DNA of 64,000 bases from Clusia tigrina (Eukaryota; Arthropoda; Insecta; Diptera; Clusiidae). The stretch's first letter is position 1. Each line of letters opens with the position of its first letter. The notes beneath the pieces were generated by a model, which was given only the letters and a program-made list of their open reading frames with translations, was not told the DNA's origin and made no database searches. Location: assembly GCA_920105625.2 (NCBI GenBank), contig OV050033.1:130819821-130883820 (forward strand), in the 5' to 3' direction. Below are positions 32,481-46,300 of this stretch, in pieces. The position numbers and the translations under genes were made by a program.

Positions 32481-35433
32481 TCACACACAAGTGTTCAGGC
32501 ATGCATCAGGCCACCGGGAGGCCGATGGGCAAATATAATCATGTACAAAAAGCAAATGCAATAAGTATGAACCAACAAGCGATAAGGAAAAAATCCTAGT
32601 GACATCATGTGACTAATGCTTTTGGATAATAGGCTCGTCAATGGTTGAATGCACATTGGCTTGTCTACCTTTTTTTGATTTTTTCTTTGGTTTTGTTTTT
32701 ATATTTGCTTAGGTTTGATCTTTTAAGTTGCTTCGTTTTTAATAATCCCTGTGGTGCCTTAGTGAGTGCTGCATTGTGACGTCATTTTCAGCTAAAAGCG
32801 TTTACGTGTCCTCACCGAGTGCTCTAGTTGCTTGTAGGCTCGGAAGAGTTGTCCAAATGCATTGACTGTTCTCGTTATTTACTGTTGTAGGGCGACCAGG
32901 CAGCACTAAGAAGGTGGCTACAATAAGTGTGCCCTGAAGTTGAGTTTGTGCAGTCAGTGAACAGTGTTGTTTATCTTTGCTTTTGTGAACAGTTTTTGTG
33001 AGAGTGGTGGCTTATAATACTTGTGCTCCATTTGTAGGTGTTGTATTTGTAGTTGTTGTTGGATTTCCCATATGTAGAATGCAAACAAATGTGTGTGTTT
33101 AATTAGCTTTTCAACTTCTTTATTCACAGTAACACACATTTACGTAAACTTTTTATAGTTGCATTATTCGTAGTAGCAGAAATAATCTTCTTGTTAGCAA
33201 TGTGTGGTCTGCTAAATATTCTTGTGTGTTTTTTTCTATGTTAATGTATATTTTATCGCATTTCGATGAACGCTTGGGGCCCCATTTCTACTCAGCTAAT
33301 GATTTTTTGACATTTATTTTGCCTGCCCTGTGTGTGTTTATCAGCAAAACACAGTCATTTCTTCTCGTATACCTTACCTGCTCATTAAAAGTGGTAACCC
33401 CGGTAGTCTTTCTCCTTTTGCATTTTTATTTGCATTTCGTCTTGTAACGTCGCGGCGGTCATCGGTGATTAGTGGGTGTGTTGTTTGTTGCTGCTGCAGT
33501 AGTCTGTCCGAAAAAATAAAACAAAAATTCGTGGTATGTCAATTTTTAGCTTTTTTTCTTCTTTTAGTCAAGTAAATGAATATATTTTGTATGCCAAACA
33601 CACATTATCCAACAAGGAAGCGTTAGCTGCCATTTAAGAGGTAACAATATAATTTCTTTGACGCACGCAACGAAGATTCTGAAGCGTGCCAATATTGCAA
33701 TTATTGTGGCCACCATAAAATGGTGGTCTAGAGGTTCACTGAGGTAGTCCCTACTTTATTTTTATAGTTTTGTAGATTTCACCATTTCTACAACTTAATC
33801 ACAGTCATTAACTAATTGGTTAATTGCTTCCTATAAATCTTATCTCGGACATCTTGTTAACATTATGTCCGAATTTGATACGATCTAAAACTATTCAAAG
33901 ACTCACATGCGCATTAGTGTGCTGAGTCTTACAAAAAAATTAGGAATTTATACGAGTATGTATGTGTATGTGTGTGTGTTTAGAGTATATGTAAACGTAG
34001 GTTTGCTCATAACTGTTCTTCTGTATGTACTCTGTAAAGACAAGTGAGGTACTGTAGAAGCAAGTGATGCGCTGTAAAGGCAAGTGATGTACTGACCCGA
34101 GTAGACCCGTAACGATTACCTTGCTGTACTCGGTTAACTTGAGTATTATAATTTCAGTTATGCACAATGTACAATATACATTGTACATACTCGTGCATCT
34201 GACTCAAATACTAATATACAGTACCATGAGGAAGTTTTTAGCTCTTTTTAGAATTCGTTATATGCCCGAGACCATTATTTTAATATGGTAGTATAATTTT
34301 TACTGCAATAGAAATAAGGAAGTAGGTCATGTATTTTGTAGTGCTACTTAAGCTACGTGACGTTAAGGCTCGTTACGCACATGCTGGCATATACAGCATA
34401 TGTGCGGTCTCAGGAGGGTGCTCTGTTTCGTTGCTTGGCTAACAATTTAACTATAAATTCTCGCTCTAGCTTAGTTAGTGTGGCCTGGCTTAGCACTTTG
34501 GGAATCAATGTAGTTTCATTGATCAAATTTTCTAATTATTTGTATATTTATTTTATTGCTAGCTTTGGACAAAATAAAATCAGATTTAACATGTATTTTT
34601 GTATTGAAATGCATGCATGACAAAATTACATTAAAGGGCAAAGACAATAAAGATTCTTGATTCTTTCAAACAGACTATGAAGTGACAAATTATGGCCCTT
34701 GTATAGTATGATTAATATATATTTTTTAAAACAAATTCTTACTTTTTGGAGAACTACCTTTGGAACTATGTATTTGTTGATTAATTTCCCAAGCAATTTT
34801 CTATTAATCGTTTTTAGTGGTTGCCCTTTCGCGTCATACCGAAAATAAAAAACTCGAGATTTAGTTGGGATAAATCTAAACAAAATTGTTCACATTGGTT
34901 ACATAACTGTTCGGTTGCATTCGAGTACTTTCTCTCTATAATCGGTTATTTTCTTATTGACGACTCGGAGCATCACTAGTAAATATCATAGGCTAATTAC
35001 ATCAGTGTATGCATCAGGACAGATTTTCCTTATGAAATGTCAAAACAAAAGGAAGGGGGGGCGATAAACAGCTGATCAAAATGAATGCAACTTAAAAGGA
35101 ATTATATAGGGGAACTCGAAGTAAATGAAGGTTGATGTAACTTAAAGGGAATTATATACGTCAAAGTGAATTAAACGAATGTAGATGACTCCATCTCCGA
35201 ACAAAATTAATCTCGCTAAACACTAAGTTACAATATAATAAATTTATAATAAACAATTACATAATATAAAAATAAGCGCAAACGGAAATCGAGTACCTAA
35301 AATGCACTCTAAACAAAAATATAAGCTTAAATATAATAAATTTATAATCAAATATAATAAAATATCTAATAGTGGTCCATCATCGAAAAAAATTAATTTT
35401 GTTAAATACTAAGCTAAAATATTATAAATTTAT
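32481..35433 (+). other. fzr intron 1 sequence, mostly unremarkable
   Basis: I find no genes. A ~23-bp repeat with GCAAGTGATG..CTGTAAAG lies at 34030-34095 (three units), a GT tract at 33960-33980, and two diverged ~180-bp-spaced AT-rich units at about 35190-35430 share AAATTAAT..TAAA.ACTAAG.TA. Short ORFs on both strands show no family features. Confidence 0.4.
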
Positions 35434-35825
35434 GAAGATTATTTCTCAGCGAATTTATTGACAAGACAAGTTGCACACGATAGTTGGAATTGTGTGTGTG
35501 TGTGTGTGTGGTTATGCCACCGTAATAATTTTCAGAAGAAGAAGAATTTTTGGAACATTTTGGGAGATCTTATAGCTATTTTGGACACGCCAGTTGTCCT
35601 CATCAGAAATCTTTCAATGAAAGGCAATATTTTCCCAAGCATTTTTTATTATGTCTCAGAAATCATCAGCACACCAACTATGAACCCCCGCAGGAATCGA
35701 ACCTGGGCCTTCAGCTGTTGTAATCTGTCCACCCAGACAACTACGCTAACTGCTAACTGTCTTGTCAATAAATTCGCTGAGAAATAATCGTCATTTTCAT
35801 TGAATTGACGACTACTGACTTCCTC
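35434..35825 (-). mobile_element. tRNA-headed repeat enclosed by inverted repeats (copy 2)
   Basis: On the minus strand an A-box (35748-35733) and B-box GGTTCGATTCC (35703-35693) form a tRNA-like head. The body matches copy 1 at 25396-25727 at roughly 85 percent by eye, and a GT/CA tract lies near the 3' end. The 28-bp segment 35438-35465 is the exact reverse complement of 35761-35788, so the SINE-like body sits between inverted repeats. ATTATAAATTTAT flanks both sides (35421-35433 and 35826-35838), a 13-bp target duplication, though the surroundings are AT-repetitive. Confidence 0.8.
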
Positions 35826-37050
35826 ATTATAAATTTATTATAAAAAATAATATAATATAACAATAAGCGTAACAGAGAATTATTGCCTAAAACAAAAATA
35901 TGAGTGCTTCTTTCCGATAGGCTCACATGTTTCTGAGTTAAACTTACATATAACTCAAATTTATAAAAATGTTACTTAGAAACTTGTCATTATAAGTTCC
36001 ACCTCCCACCCGCCCCTACATAGAACTGGGTGAACTTGTGCAACTGCCATGCCCACCTTAGAAATCACGAACTAACATTTTCAATTATTGTTTAAATTGT
36101 TTAAACTGCATTAATTCAAGAATTAGCACAGTTATCAAAATGCACCATGTTTGCTCGAATAATGGGGGCGTGTTCTCTTGTAATTGTGACAGCTGGCGGG
36201 GTTCTTGACTCCGTAGGGTGGGGTGATTATTTTAATTGCTTGGACGCTTCATGAAATGTTAAAATTTATACACATTTTTGGTTGGCTCTCCCTCTCACAT
36301 TGATAGACTTGACTTCCACTCCTCAGCGGCACGAAATTCAACGCATTTCTATACGCCTAAAACTCTGGGCAGCTTGAAATTTATTTCGTGTATGGTGCTG
36401 TTTAAAATATTCGTAGGCATACTTTCAAAACATTTGTCCGACATGACAAGCACGTTGATTGATTTGCCCACCAGTAATCAAAAACCGGGCCTAGAAACGG
36501 AGTACTACTTAATTAGAAAACCAACCAGCAAACGCGCACGCAGACTCCCAACACTCCAAACTTAAAATAATCATTTATTTATTCATTTACTTTTTTTTTA
36601 TTTATTTTCTTAATTTATTTATTTTTTGTTGAAAATTCTTTAACATATCATTAGGAATTCAAGGCATGATTATCACATTTTTCACTTTGTAGTCACGCTG
36701 TTGTGATTAGTGCGACCACGACTGATCTTTATCATTGTCAAAGAGTTTCAACTTTTTGTTTGTGATTTGTTTGGTGTGAGAAACAAAATAGTTTCCTTCG
36801 CGTGTGTTGGTGTTGTAAATGGGGGAAACTGAGTTGCCAACTGCCACCCCCTCTCGGCCTCTCTTCAACGTAACAGACGCGAACATGTTTGATTCTGACT
36901 TTGATTAATTAATTACCAGTTTTGCGTGGCCTTAGCTGGCCCCTTCCCTTCCTGCCTATTTATATGTATGTGCATTTGAGTTCTTTAATGATATATTTGA
37001 AAATTATTGTGGCCTAATCGTAATTTCTTTTTATTTCTCTTTCTTTACAG
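35826..37050 (+). other. fzr intron 1, final part
   Basis: No gene recognised. The 95-codon ORF at 36278-36565 has no family features. The stretch ends in a strong polypyrimidine tract and TTTACAG acceptor. Confidence 0.4.
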
Positions 37051-37304
37051 ATATTCTACAATCTTCACATATATTTTATATATTTTTTGTCTACATTTAT
37101 TTTTGGTGATTTTACAACGTTGAACCAGCATTATTGTATTTTTATACTCGTCAATTTGTCCCATACGCATTTACATACGCACACTCACCCATACACCCAC
37201 CCACACACACATACACGGCATACACACACATCCACACACACAACCACACACACGCACTTACACACAAAACCACAAACACACTCACACACATTCGTGAAAG
37301 GAAA

Positions 37305-40300
37305 ATGTTTAGTCCTGATTATGAGAAGCGCGTTCTAAAACATTGCAGTCCTGTTGCACGAAATCTCTTTAATGCATTTGAAGCAGCTTCAACGTCATCA
37401 TCGCTGGACCGATTTATACCTTGCAGGTGAGTGCAGTTTTCCAAGCAAGTTATTGTTCATGAAATCAATGACTCATGGTTCATATATTAATATTCATTGT
37501 TTCAATGGCAGTTTTTTTAAAGACATACTTTTATATATAATTATTCGTATTGTGTCTTTAAAGGATATAAAAAATTATAGGAAAAATTGTATCAGTTCTT
37601 ACAAATATTGCGGCAAAATAAATAAATATCAAAATAAATATGAAAATAAATTAACATTTATAATAAATAAAAATTAATAATAGATAAAAATTTATAATAA
37701 ATAAATAAATAATTATCATAATAAATAAAAAAAATCTTCATAAATAAATAGGTATTAACGTGCAAATCCTATTAAAAACGGATAATTAATCTCCGTTCTT
37801 GAGTGAAACTGTATATTTAAAGATTTATGAGAGAATTAATGATTTTTGCCTTATACCAATATTAATATATATTTACATTAATAGATAATAATAATAAAAT
37901 AAAATAAATAAATATTTTCATTAATAGATAATAATAATAATAAAATAAAATAAATAAATAAATAAAAAAATACCATCTCAAATGATATAACGTGTAGATA
38001 GCATCCCTGTTGTCATGCATATTTAGCACTCCTGTTATAATGCATAGATGGTTGGTTGATACGGATCTGCCCGATACGTATCACAATTAGCGCTGTAGCG
38101 CGGTTTTGATACAACTCCCTCGCCGAGTAACGGAATTATGGTAGATGCTACACCCACCCCGTAGAGTTTAGGAAACATAGTAATTTCTTTGGATTGACCT
38201 CCGAGCAGTCCGATAGGTTATCAAGAAAGAACGCTTCCAGAAACCTATACCTTGTCCTTGCCAAAGCCGGACATTCGCAAGAGTGGAAGAGAGTTTCTTT
38301 CTGTGTCCCCACAGCTTCTGCAGTGGTTGTTGAAGGGGATACGCAGTCTCTCTGGTTGATGCCCACGCACCAGTGCCCAGTGTAAACTGCCGTGAGTCAT
38401 GCCATTTCTGTACGATCCCTATTAATTAACTCGCGTGTTCATTATATGAGGGCCATATCGCACGTGAGATTAAACAGGATATTAATAACCTCCACCTTCT
38501 AATTGCTAGCCGAAGACATTGCAGGTACACGTCTCTCCTCACCCCCCAAGGGACCGCCACTGGTACCCCCAGGGATTCGTCGAGAGACTCATCAGTTTTC
38601 TCATTTCCCTCAATGTTCCTATGTCCGGGAATCCAGATGAGGATAATGACAGCATGATTACTTAGCTCTGTCAACACCTTTCTGCAATACTTGACCAGCT
38701 TTGACTCTATAGTGGTGGATAGATAGCATCTCTGTTTTGTCCTGGTCAAGAAAAGATTGCCTAAAAACAGGGAGGGAGCGTGAAAGGAAATCTAAGCGGT
38801 CCTTAGATGGCCAATCGATTGATGTCAAATTACTAGATGTATTAGTGAAATATGTGTGTACGCGTCACAGAGGAAACGCAGAGGAAAAGGAAACCATAGA
38901 ACACTTCCTCTGTGCCTGCCCGGCTCTATCCAGAAGAAGATGGAAAACACTGGGCAAACCGACATTCGACAACATTAGGGAGATCACGAATGGCAAGATA
39001 GGGGAAATTCTTGCGTTCATAAACCTCTCAAACTGGCTATAAGGTTTAGTCGACCGAGATTTTTAACAGGACACCTCTATAACAAACCAAAATAGTGGTA
39101 CCAAAACGGCGCTATTGCGCTAATTGGATGTGGCTATATCACCACTTAAACCAACCAACCAATCTTGAACTCCTAATATATTGCTTACATTGTGGCTTGT
39201 GTGGAGAGAAAGTCGGCCCTGCTAAAAGTTACATTAATCTAACCTAAGCTAACTTAACCTAACTTAACCAAAGAAACATAAACTAACACAACCTAATATA
39301 ACCCAACATAACCATTCCCATCCCAACACAACCCAACTCAATCCTGACATCGAATGTTTGGCGAACCAGAACAGTAATTACCTTACCAGTGAAAAGGAAG
39401 CATCTTTGAATATAGTGCCGTACAACATAAAATCATTAGAAATTCATTCTCTATACGATAATCAACAGAAGAATAGATTATATGCTAATTATATCTGCAA
39501 ACAAGAGCATTTATTTGTAATAATTCTGTTGCGGTCTTAATTTTACTGCAAAACCTTTTCCAAGTTTTTTTCCTTTTGCAAGTTTTTTCCTTTTCCAAGT
39601 TTTTCTCGTCTTACTGAGCAGGAGCGCAACAACCTCGCAAAGAAACGTTAGAGGAATCTCTTTTTCCTCAAGTGTTTGGTTTTTCTTGTCTACTTTTTGC
39701 TGTTCTTTTGCCGCTTCGTTGCCTTTTTATCGTTTTTTATAATTGTTTTCTAACTGTTCTCGACTCGTTTGTTGTCTAGTAGGAAAAACTTGTGTAGGAA
39801 AAAGAGTAAATAACCGCTGTTTCGTGGTCTGTGTTGTTGTAACAAGCAGGGAATCAGGGAAGTGGCGTCAGGCTTCGGTGCTTTACCAAGAGATATTCAA
39901 ATTTGTGCACTCGTTAGAGGCATTCACACAATGGCAGTGGCTTGGTAAGGTACTGAGCAGCACACTGTTGGGTCGGTCGGGACAGGAGGTTGTGTTCGCT
40001 CGATCACTCTAAGCGGTTTAAGTGAAATTTGATCACAAGTGGCTGCAAAATAAACACATCAAAGCTCATTCAGCTAATAGCATTTGTCAGCTTCTCAAGA
40101 GCCAACCGACTCATTACAGACAGAGCACCATGATGGTTCTTTATGGTAATTGAAAGCTTCAAGAAACCTTTCCTAGAAAGAGTTCTTAAATTTACATACT
40201 TATATTTTGAGACAGACGGGTGAGAATGGAAAAAAATACTTTACATGAAATTACTTTTATAGTCTTCTTCTGAAGAATGACTCCCAGGGAATATAAAAAC

Positions 40301-43300
40301 TCACAAATATTTCGGTAATTTTTATTCGTAATATTATAGGAGTTCTTAGTGGAATATTTAATAAGTCTTCTTCAGAAGACCGACTCCCAGGGAATATACG
40401 AGTATAATATGTAAATGATCACAAACTTTCCAATAGTTTTCATTCGTATTATCATAAGAAGCTTCCCTATATTGTTGGATGTTTATATTTTGTTGGATTT
40501 GCTTCATTTGTGGTCCTTTAAATTATCCTGTTGTATGTCCTTAACTCTTGCAGAGATTTCAGCCGAATAAGCTATCTGAGGAGAAATTGTGAACAAATAT
40601 GAGGAACAAAATAGCTTGATGGAATTTAAACTCTTGGTGGCAGCAATGCGTCCACTTTCCATACCTCTCTATACATTTTGCATACCTTTCCAATACTTTT
40701 TCCATATCTTTCTAATACCTTTCCATACCCTCTCCTATATCTTTTCAATATTGTTTCTAGAAAAGTTCAGATAAGTGTAAAAAAACGCGATATATCAGTG
40801 GAATTTTATTTGCATTCAAATTTAATTGAACGGAGAACTCATTGGAGCCCGCCTGTATTCATTTCAGCTTAGTTGAGGTCTTATCATTACAGTGGCCATT
40901 TCATTAACATATGTTTCATTACAATCCTCCTTTTAGCATTGGCGCACAGTAATCTGTCCAAGTGTGGATACGAATGTGTTCATTTGACAAAGGAAGACAC
41001 CAACTAGGGATGGATGGAAATAATGATGGCAAATCCGAACCCTCCAAGCTATCATAAATTGGACCCTGTATTTTACACATAATACACGCACGAGTTGAAC
41101 TTTAAAGGCTCTGTTTACTCTTTGAGCGATCAGCGTAGTTTTGTAGTTTTCCCTAAGTAATTGAAAGCGTAGACCAGAGCAGCACACCAAAGGAGATAAT
41201 AGCTTCTTGAAGATCCTTCGGAATTAATAAAATTGATTGTGCTTTTATGGTTGTTCTGCTATTATGTCAAATTTCCAATCGAAATTTTTACTCTCATTAT
41301 CAAAATTCACAAAGAATATTTTGACCTCAAACGTTCAAAATTCGCATCGAAATAAATTATACTTCGAATTTTTGATTTAAAATGTTGACTCCTATGTGTA
41401 AAATTTCTAATTGTTATTTTTACTTTTATTCAGTCAAATTTCGAGTCATAATTGTTATTCTATTGTGTCATAATTCAAATCTAGATGTTTGTTCTATGGT
41501 CAAATTTTGAACCGAAAGTTGTACCCCTGTCAACGAACTGCATTTTGTCCCCCAAGTCAGGTTCCAAATTATAATATTAACGGAAACGCGTACATTATTA
41601 TCTACCGGCCAGTACAACAACAAAGACAACAACAACGACAACAACAGAGACCACTACCACGGCAACTGTTAGGAGTGAAAAGTGTTAATTTCCGCTTGGC
41701 GCATACAACCGACGATGACTGGCCCTGCCCGGACTGACTAAGCTCCATTTGAAATAAGTCAATTCTTTGTGCATGACACAAACGCGCGTACACTTTAATT
41801 TTTTATTTATTTCTTTTTACAAATTTACATAATTTTGAGCGCTTTGTATTTATGTGGTGTTCATAAAAAAAAATTTTGGTGTCACGCACAGGTGCGCTCG
41901 CTCTGGCCAAGCTGGAAAACAATTCTCCTTTATTTATTAAATATGGAAGTGCTTCAAATGCGTTTATGATGAGAACGTTGCATGCATTTTAAATTTATTT
42001 TTCTATTGAAGCCGGCAGCGGATGCACAAACAGAAAAAAAGTTGTTAAAATAGTGGAAGTTCATATTAGAATTGCAAACGCATGCGCCCCACATCAAAAT
42101 TAATGCGCATGCTTGAGTAGTTGCGATGTGTTGTACTCGTTTCCGAACTTTGGTTCTTCTTGTTGTCACAGCAATTAAATTGCAAATTCAACAATTGTTG
42201 CAGCAATTTTTTTATGCATATTTTTATTTCATTTTTTTCCTTGTACTGCTCGTTTATTATTGCACGTTTTTCCTATTGAGGTGTTTTTTTGTTGTCTTTA
42301 TTAATAATAATTTCAATTGTTGGCTTTAAATAAAATTTGTTTTTGACAGCTTTTTGTTTTACCTTGCATTTTGCCAAGGGCAGCGTGCATTTGTTATGAA
42401 TTGCTAAAAGTGAGACTTGCTTCCTCTGCTGCTGTTGGTGTGCTGTTGTTGTGTTGCTACTGCCGTGCTGCTACTGTCCTGCTTCTTTTGCGCTGTTACT
42501 GCTGTCTTGTTACTACTGCGCTGGTGCTGTGCTACTGCTATGCTGCTGTTGCGCTGCTACTGCTGTGCTGTTCTTGTACTGCTGTCTTTTGTTGTTATTT
42601 GCTATAGTGCAATAATCGTTGCCTTCACTTTGGTCACATATCATCATCGCGTATCATCGCACCATATCGAATGTCATCATTTGTCATTTACTCGTACGCT
42701 GTCGTGTGTGTCTCGTTGTTGTTGTTGTAGTTTTTACTGGTTCACACGAGTACATCATATTGAAATTTGATTTGTGTTTGCATGTGTGGATTTGATATTT
42801 TTGGAGCGATTTGCATTTAGCTCTTATAATTTTTGGCAATATTAGCAATAATGCAACAAAAAGCAGTCGTGGGAATTTCATTATTTTAGTTATACGAGTA
42901 ATTTGATTGCTACATTTTGTTGTCTGTTAGTATATAAAGGAGGACACAAATACAATATACTGACTACAAATAGATATTACTTATAAGAGTATTTGTTTCG
43001 ATCATGCTTGTACAAAGAAAAAATTATTTTCACGGGGTTCCATGTTATTGTTGGCAAAATGTTCAATTTAACATAACACTGTTAACGAGGCAGTCGCAAT
43101 TGGAAATTAAACGCTTGTAAAAAAAGATTTTCACGGCGTTTCAGGGAGCTGTTGGGAAAATGTTCAATTTAACATACACTGTTAGCGTTACAGTAGCAAT
43201 AGGAAATTAAACGCTTGCACAAAACAATTATTTTCACTCCGTACCATGGAACTGTTGGCAAAATGTTAAATTTAACATAACACTATTAACGAGGCAGCAG

Positions 43301-46300
43301 TAATAGCAAATTAAAAGCTTGTACAAAAAATATGATTTGAATTGCTGTGATAATGGAACTACGTCTATGTGTCTAAATGTCACCGTCACGTAATCAATTC
43401 TAAAATGTGGTGCTCCTGCAATCATCACTATTCAGCCTTTATTCCCGATCACCCTGCTATCCTGCTGCTGCTGCTCATAGCTTCGTCATCAAACCATTTA
43501 CTGGGCTACGTATAGGGGACCATCATTACATGTTTACACACATGTTTATCCGTTTTGAACTGCCCTGCAACCATTGATCATCTGCTGAATTCTTGCTAGT
43601 GTCTCCATCACTAAGAGGAATTCATTTTTCCAAGACATTTATCCCTTACAATATAACATCTCAGAGCTCAGCCAATATAACGAGAACGTACAATTTTTAA
43701 AAAATACAAATTTATTAACTTATATGAATCCATCATTATTAACCATAGAATTTTTCATTTGTACTTTAAAAATAATTCCATTAATCAGTCAGCCGATATT
43801 TGCTGGTGCTGTCTAGTTCTGTAAATTATATTTTAATTTATTATATACATTATTTTATATTAATAAATAAATAAACAACTTAGTTAAACTGGGAATTCAC
43901 TAGTCCATTCCTTTAGTTCGGTTAGGGAATTGGTCCAACATATTTTCCTTCTGTGTTCTGCAATATTTTCTAAACCCATATCCACGTATCTTACTCAGGA
44001 CAAAAGCCTTTGGGGGCATCCTCAATTTTGTTAACGGTGAACTGGCTCTTTTTGGTGAAAACGCCAGGTTGCCTTTCCATTATTATTAGATTCGCATAAT
44101 ACAAAATATCTCCTTCGACCAGTTGTGCATCACAATTTTGATACACCCAGCGATCATTCTTGTCTTGCCTAGGGAATTTTTTGCACTCTATTGCTTCAAC
44201 ATTCTCTCCGTAAGGTGCGTTCACTTGCCAATCAAATAGAACGCTTATATAGTCATCATCTGGAACGAAGATTTCGAATCCTTTTTGGTAAACCTTTACC
44301 AAATCCACACTAAAATCATCGTCCTCGCAAACTACACTCCAAACCAACAGTGACAAAAGCACGACGATAGGGTATCTGAAGTTAGAGAACATTGCGATTG
44401 ACTGTGATGGGATATAACTGGTAATCTTTAGACAATATTCGACTTATATAGAGGTTTGTGTAAGACCCACTACCACCACTACAGTGAAAGCATCAAAACA
44501 AACTTTTAATTTTTTTGCTGTGGTATTATTTAGTTATTTGTTTCCGTTCCGGTGTGGGAGTAGTGGTTTCCCCCTAAAAACAGGTATCACAATGGGCCAA
44601 TGGGCCTCCGAGCTACAACCTTCCGTTTTATTTATTTTAAGTTTTTTCAGCATTTTACTCCGTTTTCTGGAACATACTTTTGTACATTTGTTTGTGATGT
44701 TTTCAGTTGTTTTTCTGTCCTAATTTGATTTCTTGGTAAAATTTGTATTTACACTATATTTATTTTCGAATTAATTAAAGAAGATAATGGAAAGCAAAAC
44801 AATTGTTCTAATATTTCTGTGTAGGCTTATTTACATTTTTAATAATTTTTTTTATTGTTTACGGGGCTTCTCAACAAAACAAATAAAACACACGCAGTGG
44901 GATTTATCAGCACTTTACTATTTATTATTCTACACGTGTCTAAATAAAATTGTCCTTGGCTGAAATATAATTAAAATAGAATTTTTAATTATTTCATGAC
45001 GCACCATGGAACTGTTGGCAAAATGTTAAATTTAACATAGCACTTACGAGACAGCATAAATAGGAGATTAACAGATCGCCGAATAAAAGTTCGATTTCTG
45101 GGGTACCGCAAGCACACAATTCGTGGACATACTTGAACTACTGCTTCTGTTTATTAATGAGCTTCCTGTACATTTTCAATTGATACAGTGATATATGCTG
45201 ATGTTGTGACGAATATTAATATAACATATTTAGTAAGATTGGTTTCATCTGCTGATAAATATCGATAATCTTTATATATGTAATGTGAAAGATCATATTT
45301 TATTGCTAGCCAATCAGAGACTCCTTTCTAACGGAATATCTTTATCTTAAACCAAGCACTTTTAAGTGTTTTATTTTTATAGTCCCACGACAACATTCAA
45401 TCTCACCGTTATACTTGATTATACACTTAATTTCAAGCTCAATAAGACTATATTATTATTATTATATATTTAAGGTTTATGTTATGTATGTATGCTCGGA
45501 TTGTTTACAACTGCCTCTAAATATTGCGCTGAATTTCATTCTTTCTAAATATATGTTTTTACTGATTTTTAATGGTATTTAAAATGCAAATTTGATGAAT
45601 ATAATCACCCATGTAATTAACCTCTGTGTTCTCTTTAACCTCCGACGTAACCTGATGGGTCAAGACATTGCTATCATGTCTGACAGCCAAGCTGCTATAA
45701 AAGCATTCTAAACTCGCATGGGAATGCTTAGAACTTCTAAGTTAGGAAGCCTCAACTACTTCACTGGCTACCTCACAGGCCACTGTCATTTAAGAAACCA
45801 CCTCATAAAGTGTGGATTCTCACCAATAAGTACTTGTAGATTCGGCACGGGGCCGGAAGAAAGACCAGAACACCTTCTAATGATCTGCAAAGCCTTAGCT
45901 CGCAGTAGGAAGAAATATTAGAGCAATGGACCCCAACTCAGTGCTAAGTTTCCTTAGAACTGTTGGACTAACAGAATACCCTTAATTGGTACATGTAGGA
46001 GGAGTAGAATAGATATAGATAGATATATAGCTCTACAATAGATTCTAATTCCCATACAAAGTTGTCATTTCATAGACAAAACAAATTTTTTTTGTCGGAA
46101 AATGAAACTTTTTTTTTTAACGTTAATTTTATTAATAAAACGCGGCTGCGCTCACTGAATCGTACGCTCACCTTTTAGTTGTAATATATTAGTCTAGTAT
46201 TTATGCCGTCCCATTAATATATGCCCATAAATTATACCCATTAAGAATTTCGCAAAACTAATTTATTTTAACAATATTTTTTATTTTTATTTTTATTTTT

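Noticed and set aside
32266..32538. Asn-rich ORF as a prion-like protein
   Set aside because: It coincides with an 18-bp repeat and AAC triplets in an intron, with no other protein features.
36278..36565. 95-codon ORF in fzr intron 1
   Set aside because: No signal, domain or splice support; the length is expected by chance in this much sequence.
39220..39350. Telomeric-type AACCTAA array
   Set aside because: The units are irregular and directly follow a LINE tail with similar motifs; they look like decayed tail sequence.
42371..42770. Leu/Cys-rich ORFs as membrane proteins
   Set aside because: A CTG/CTACTG low-complexity tract produces them.
43027..43330. CRISPR-like or satellite array
   Set aside because: Only three contiguous units with no unique spacers, in a eukaryotic intron.
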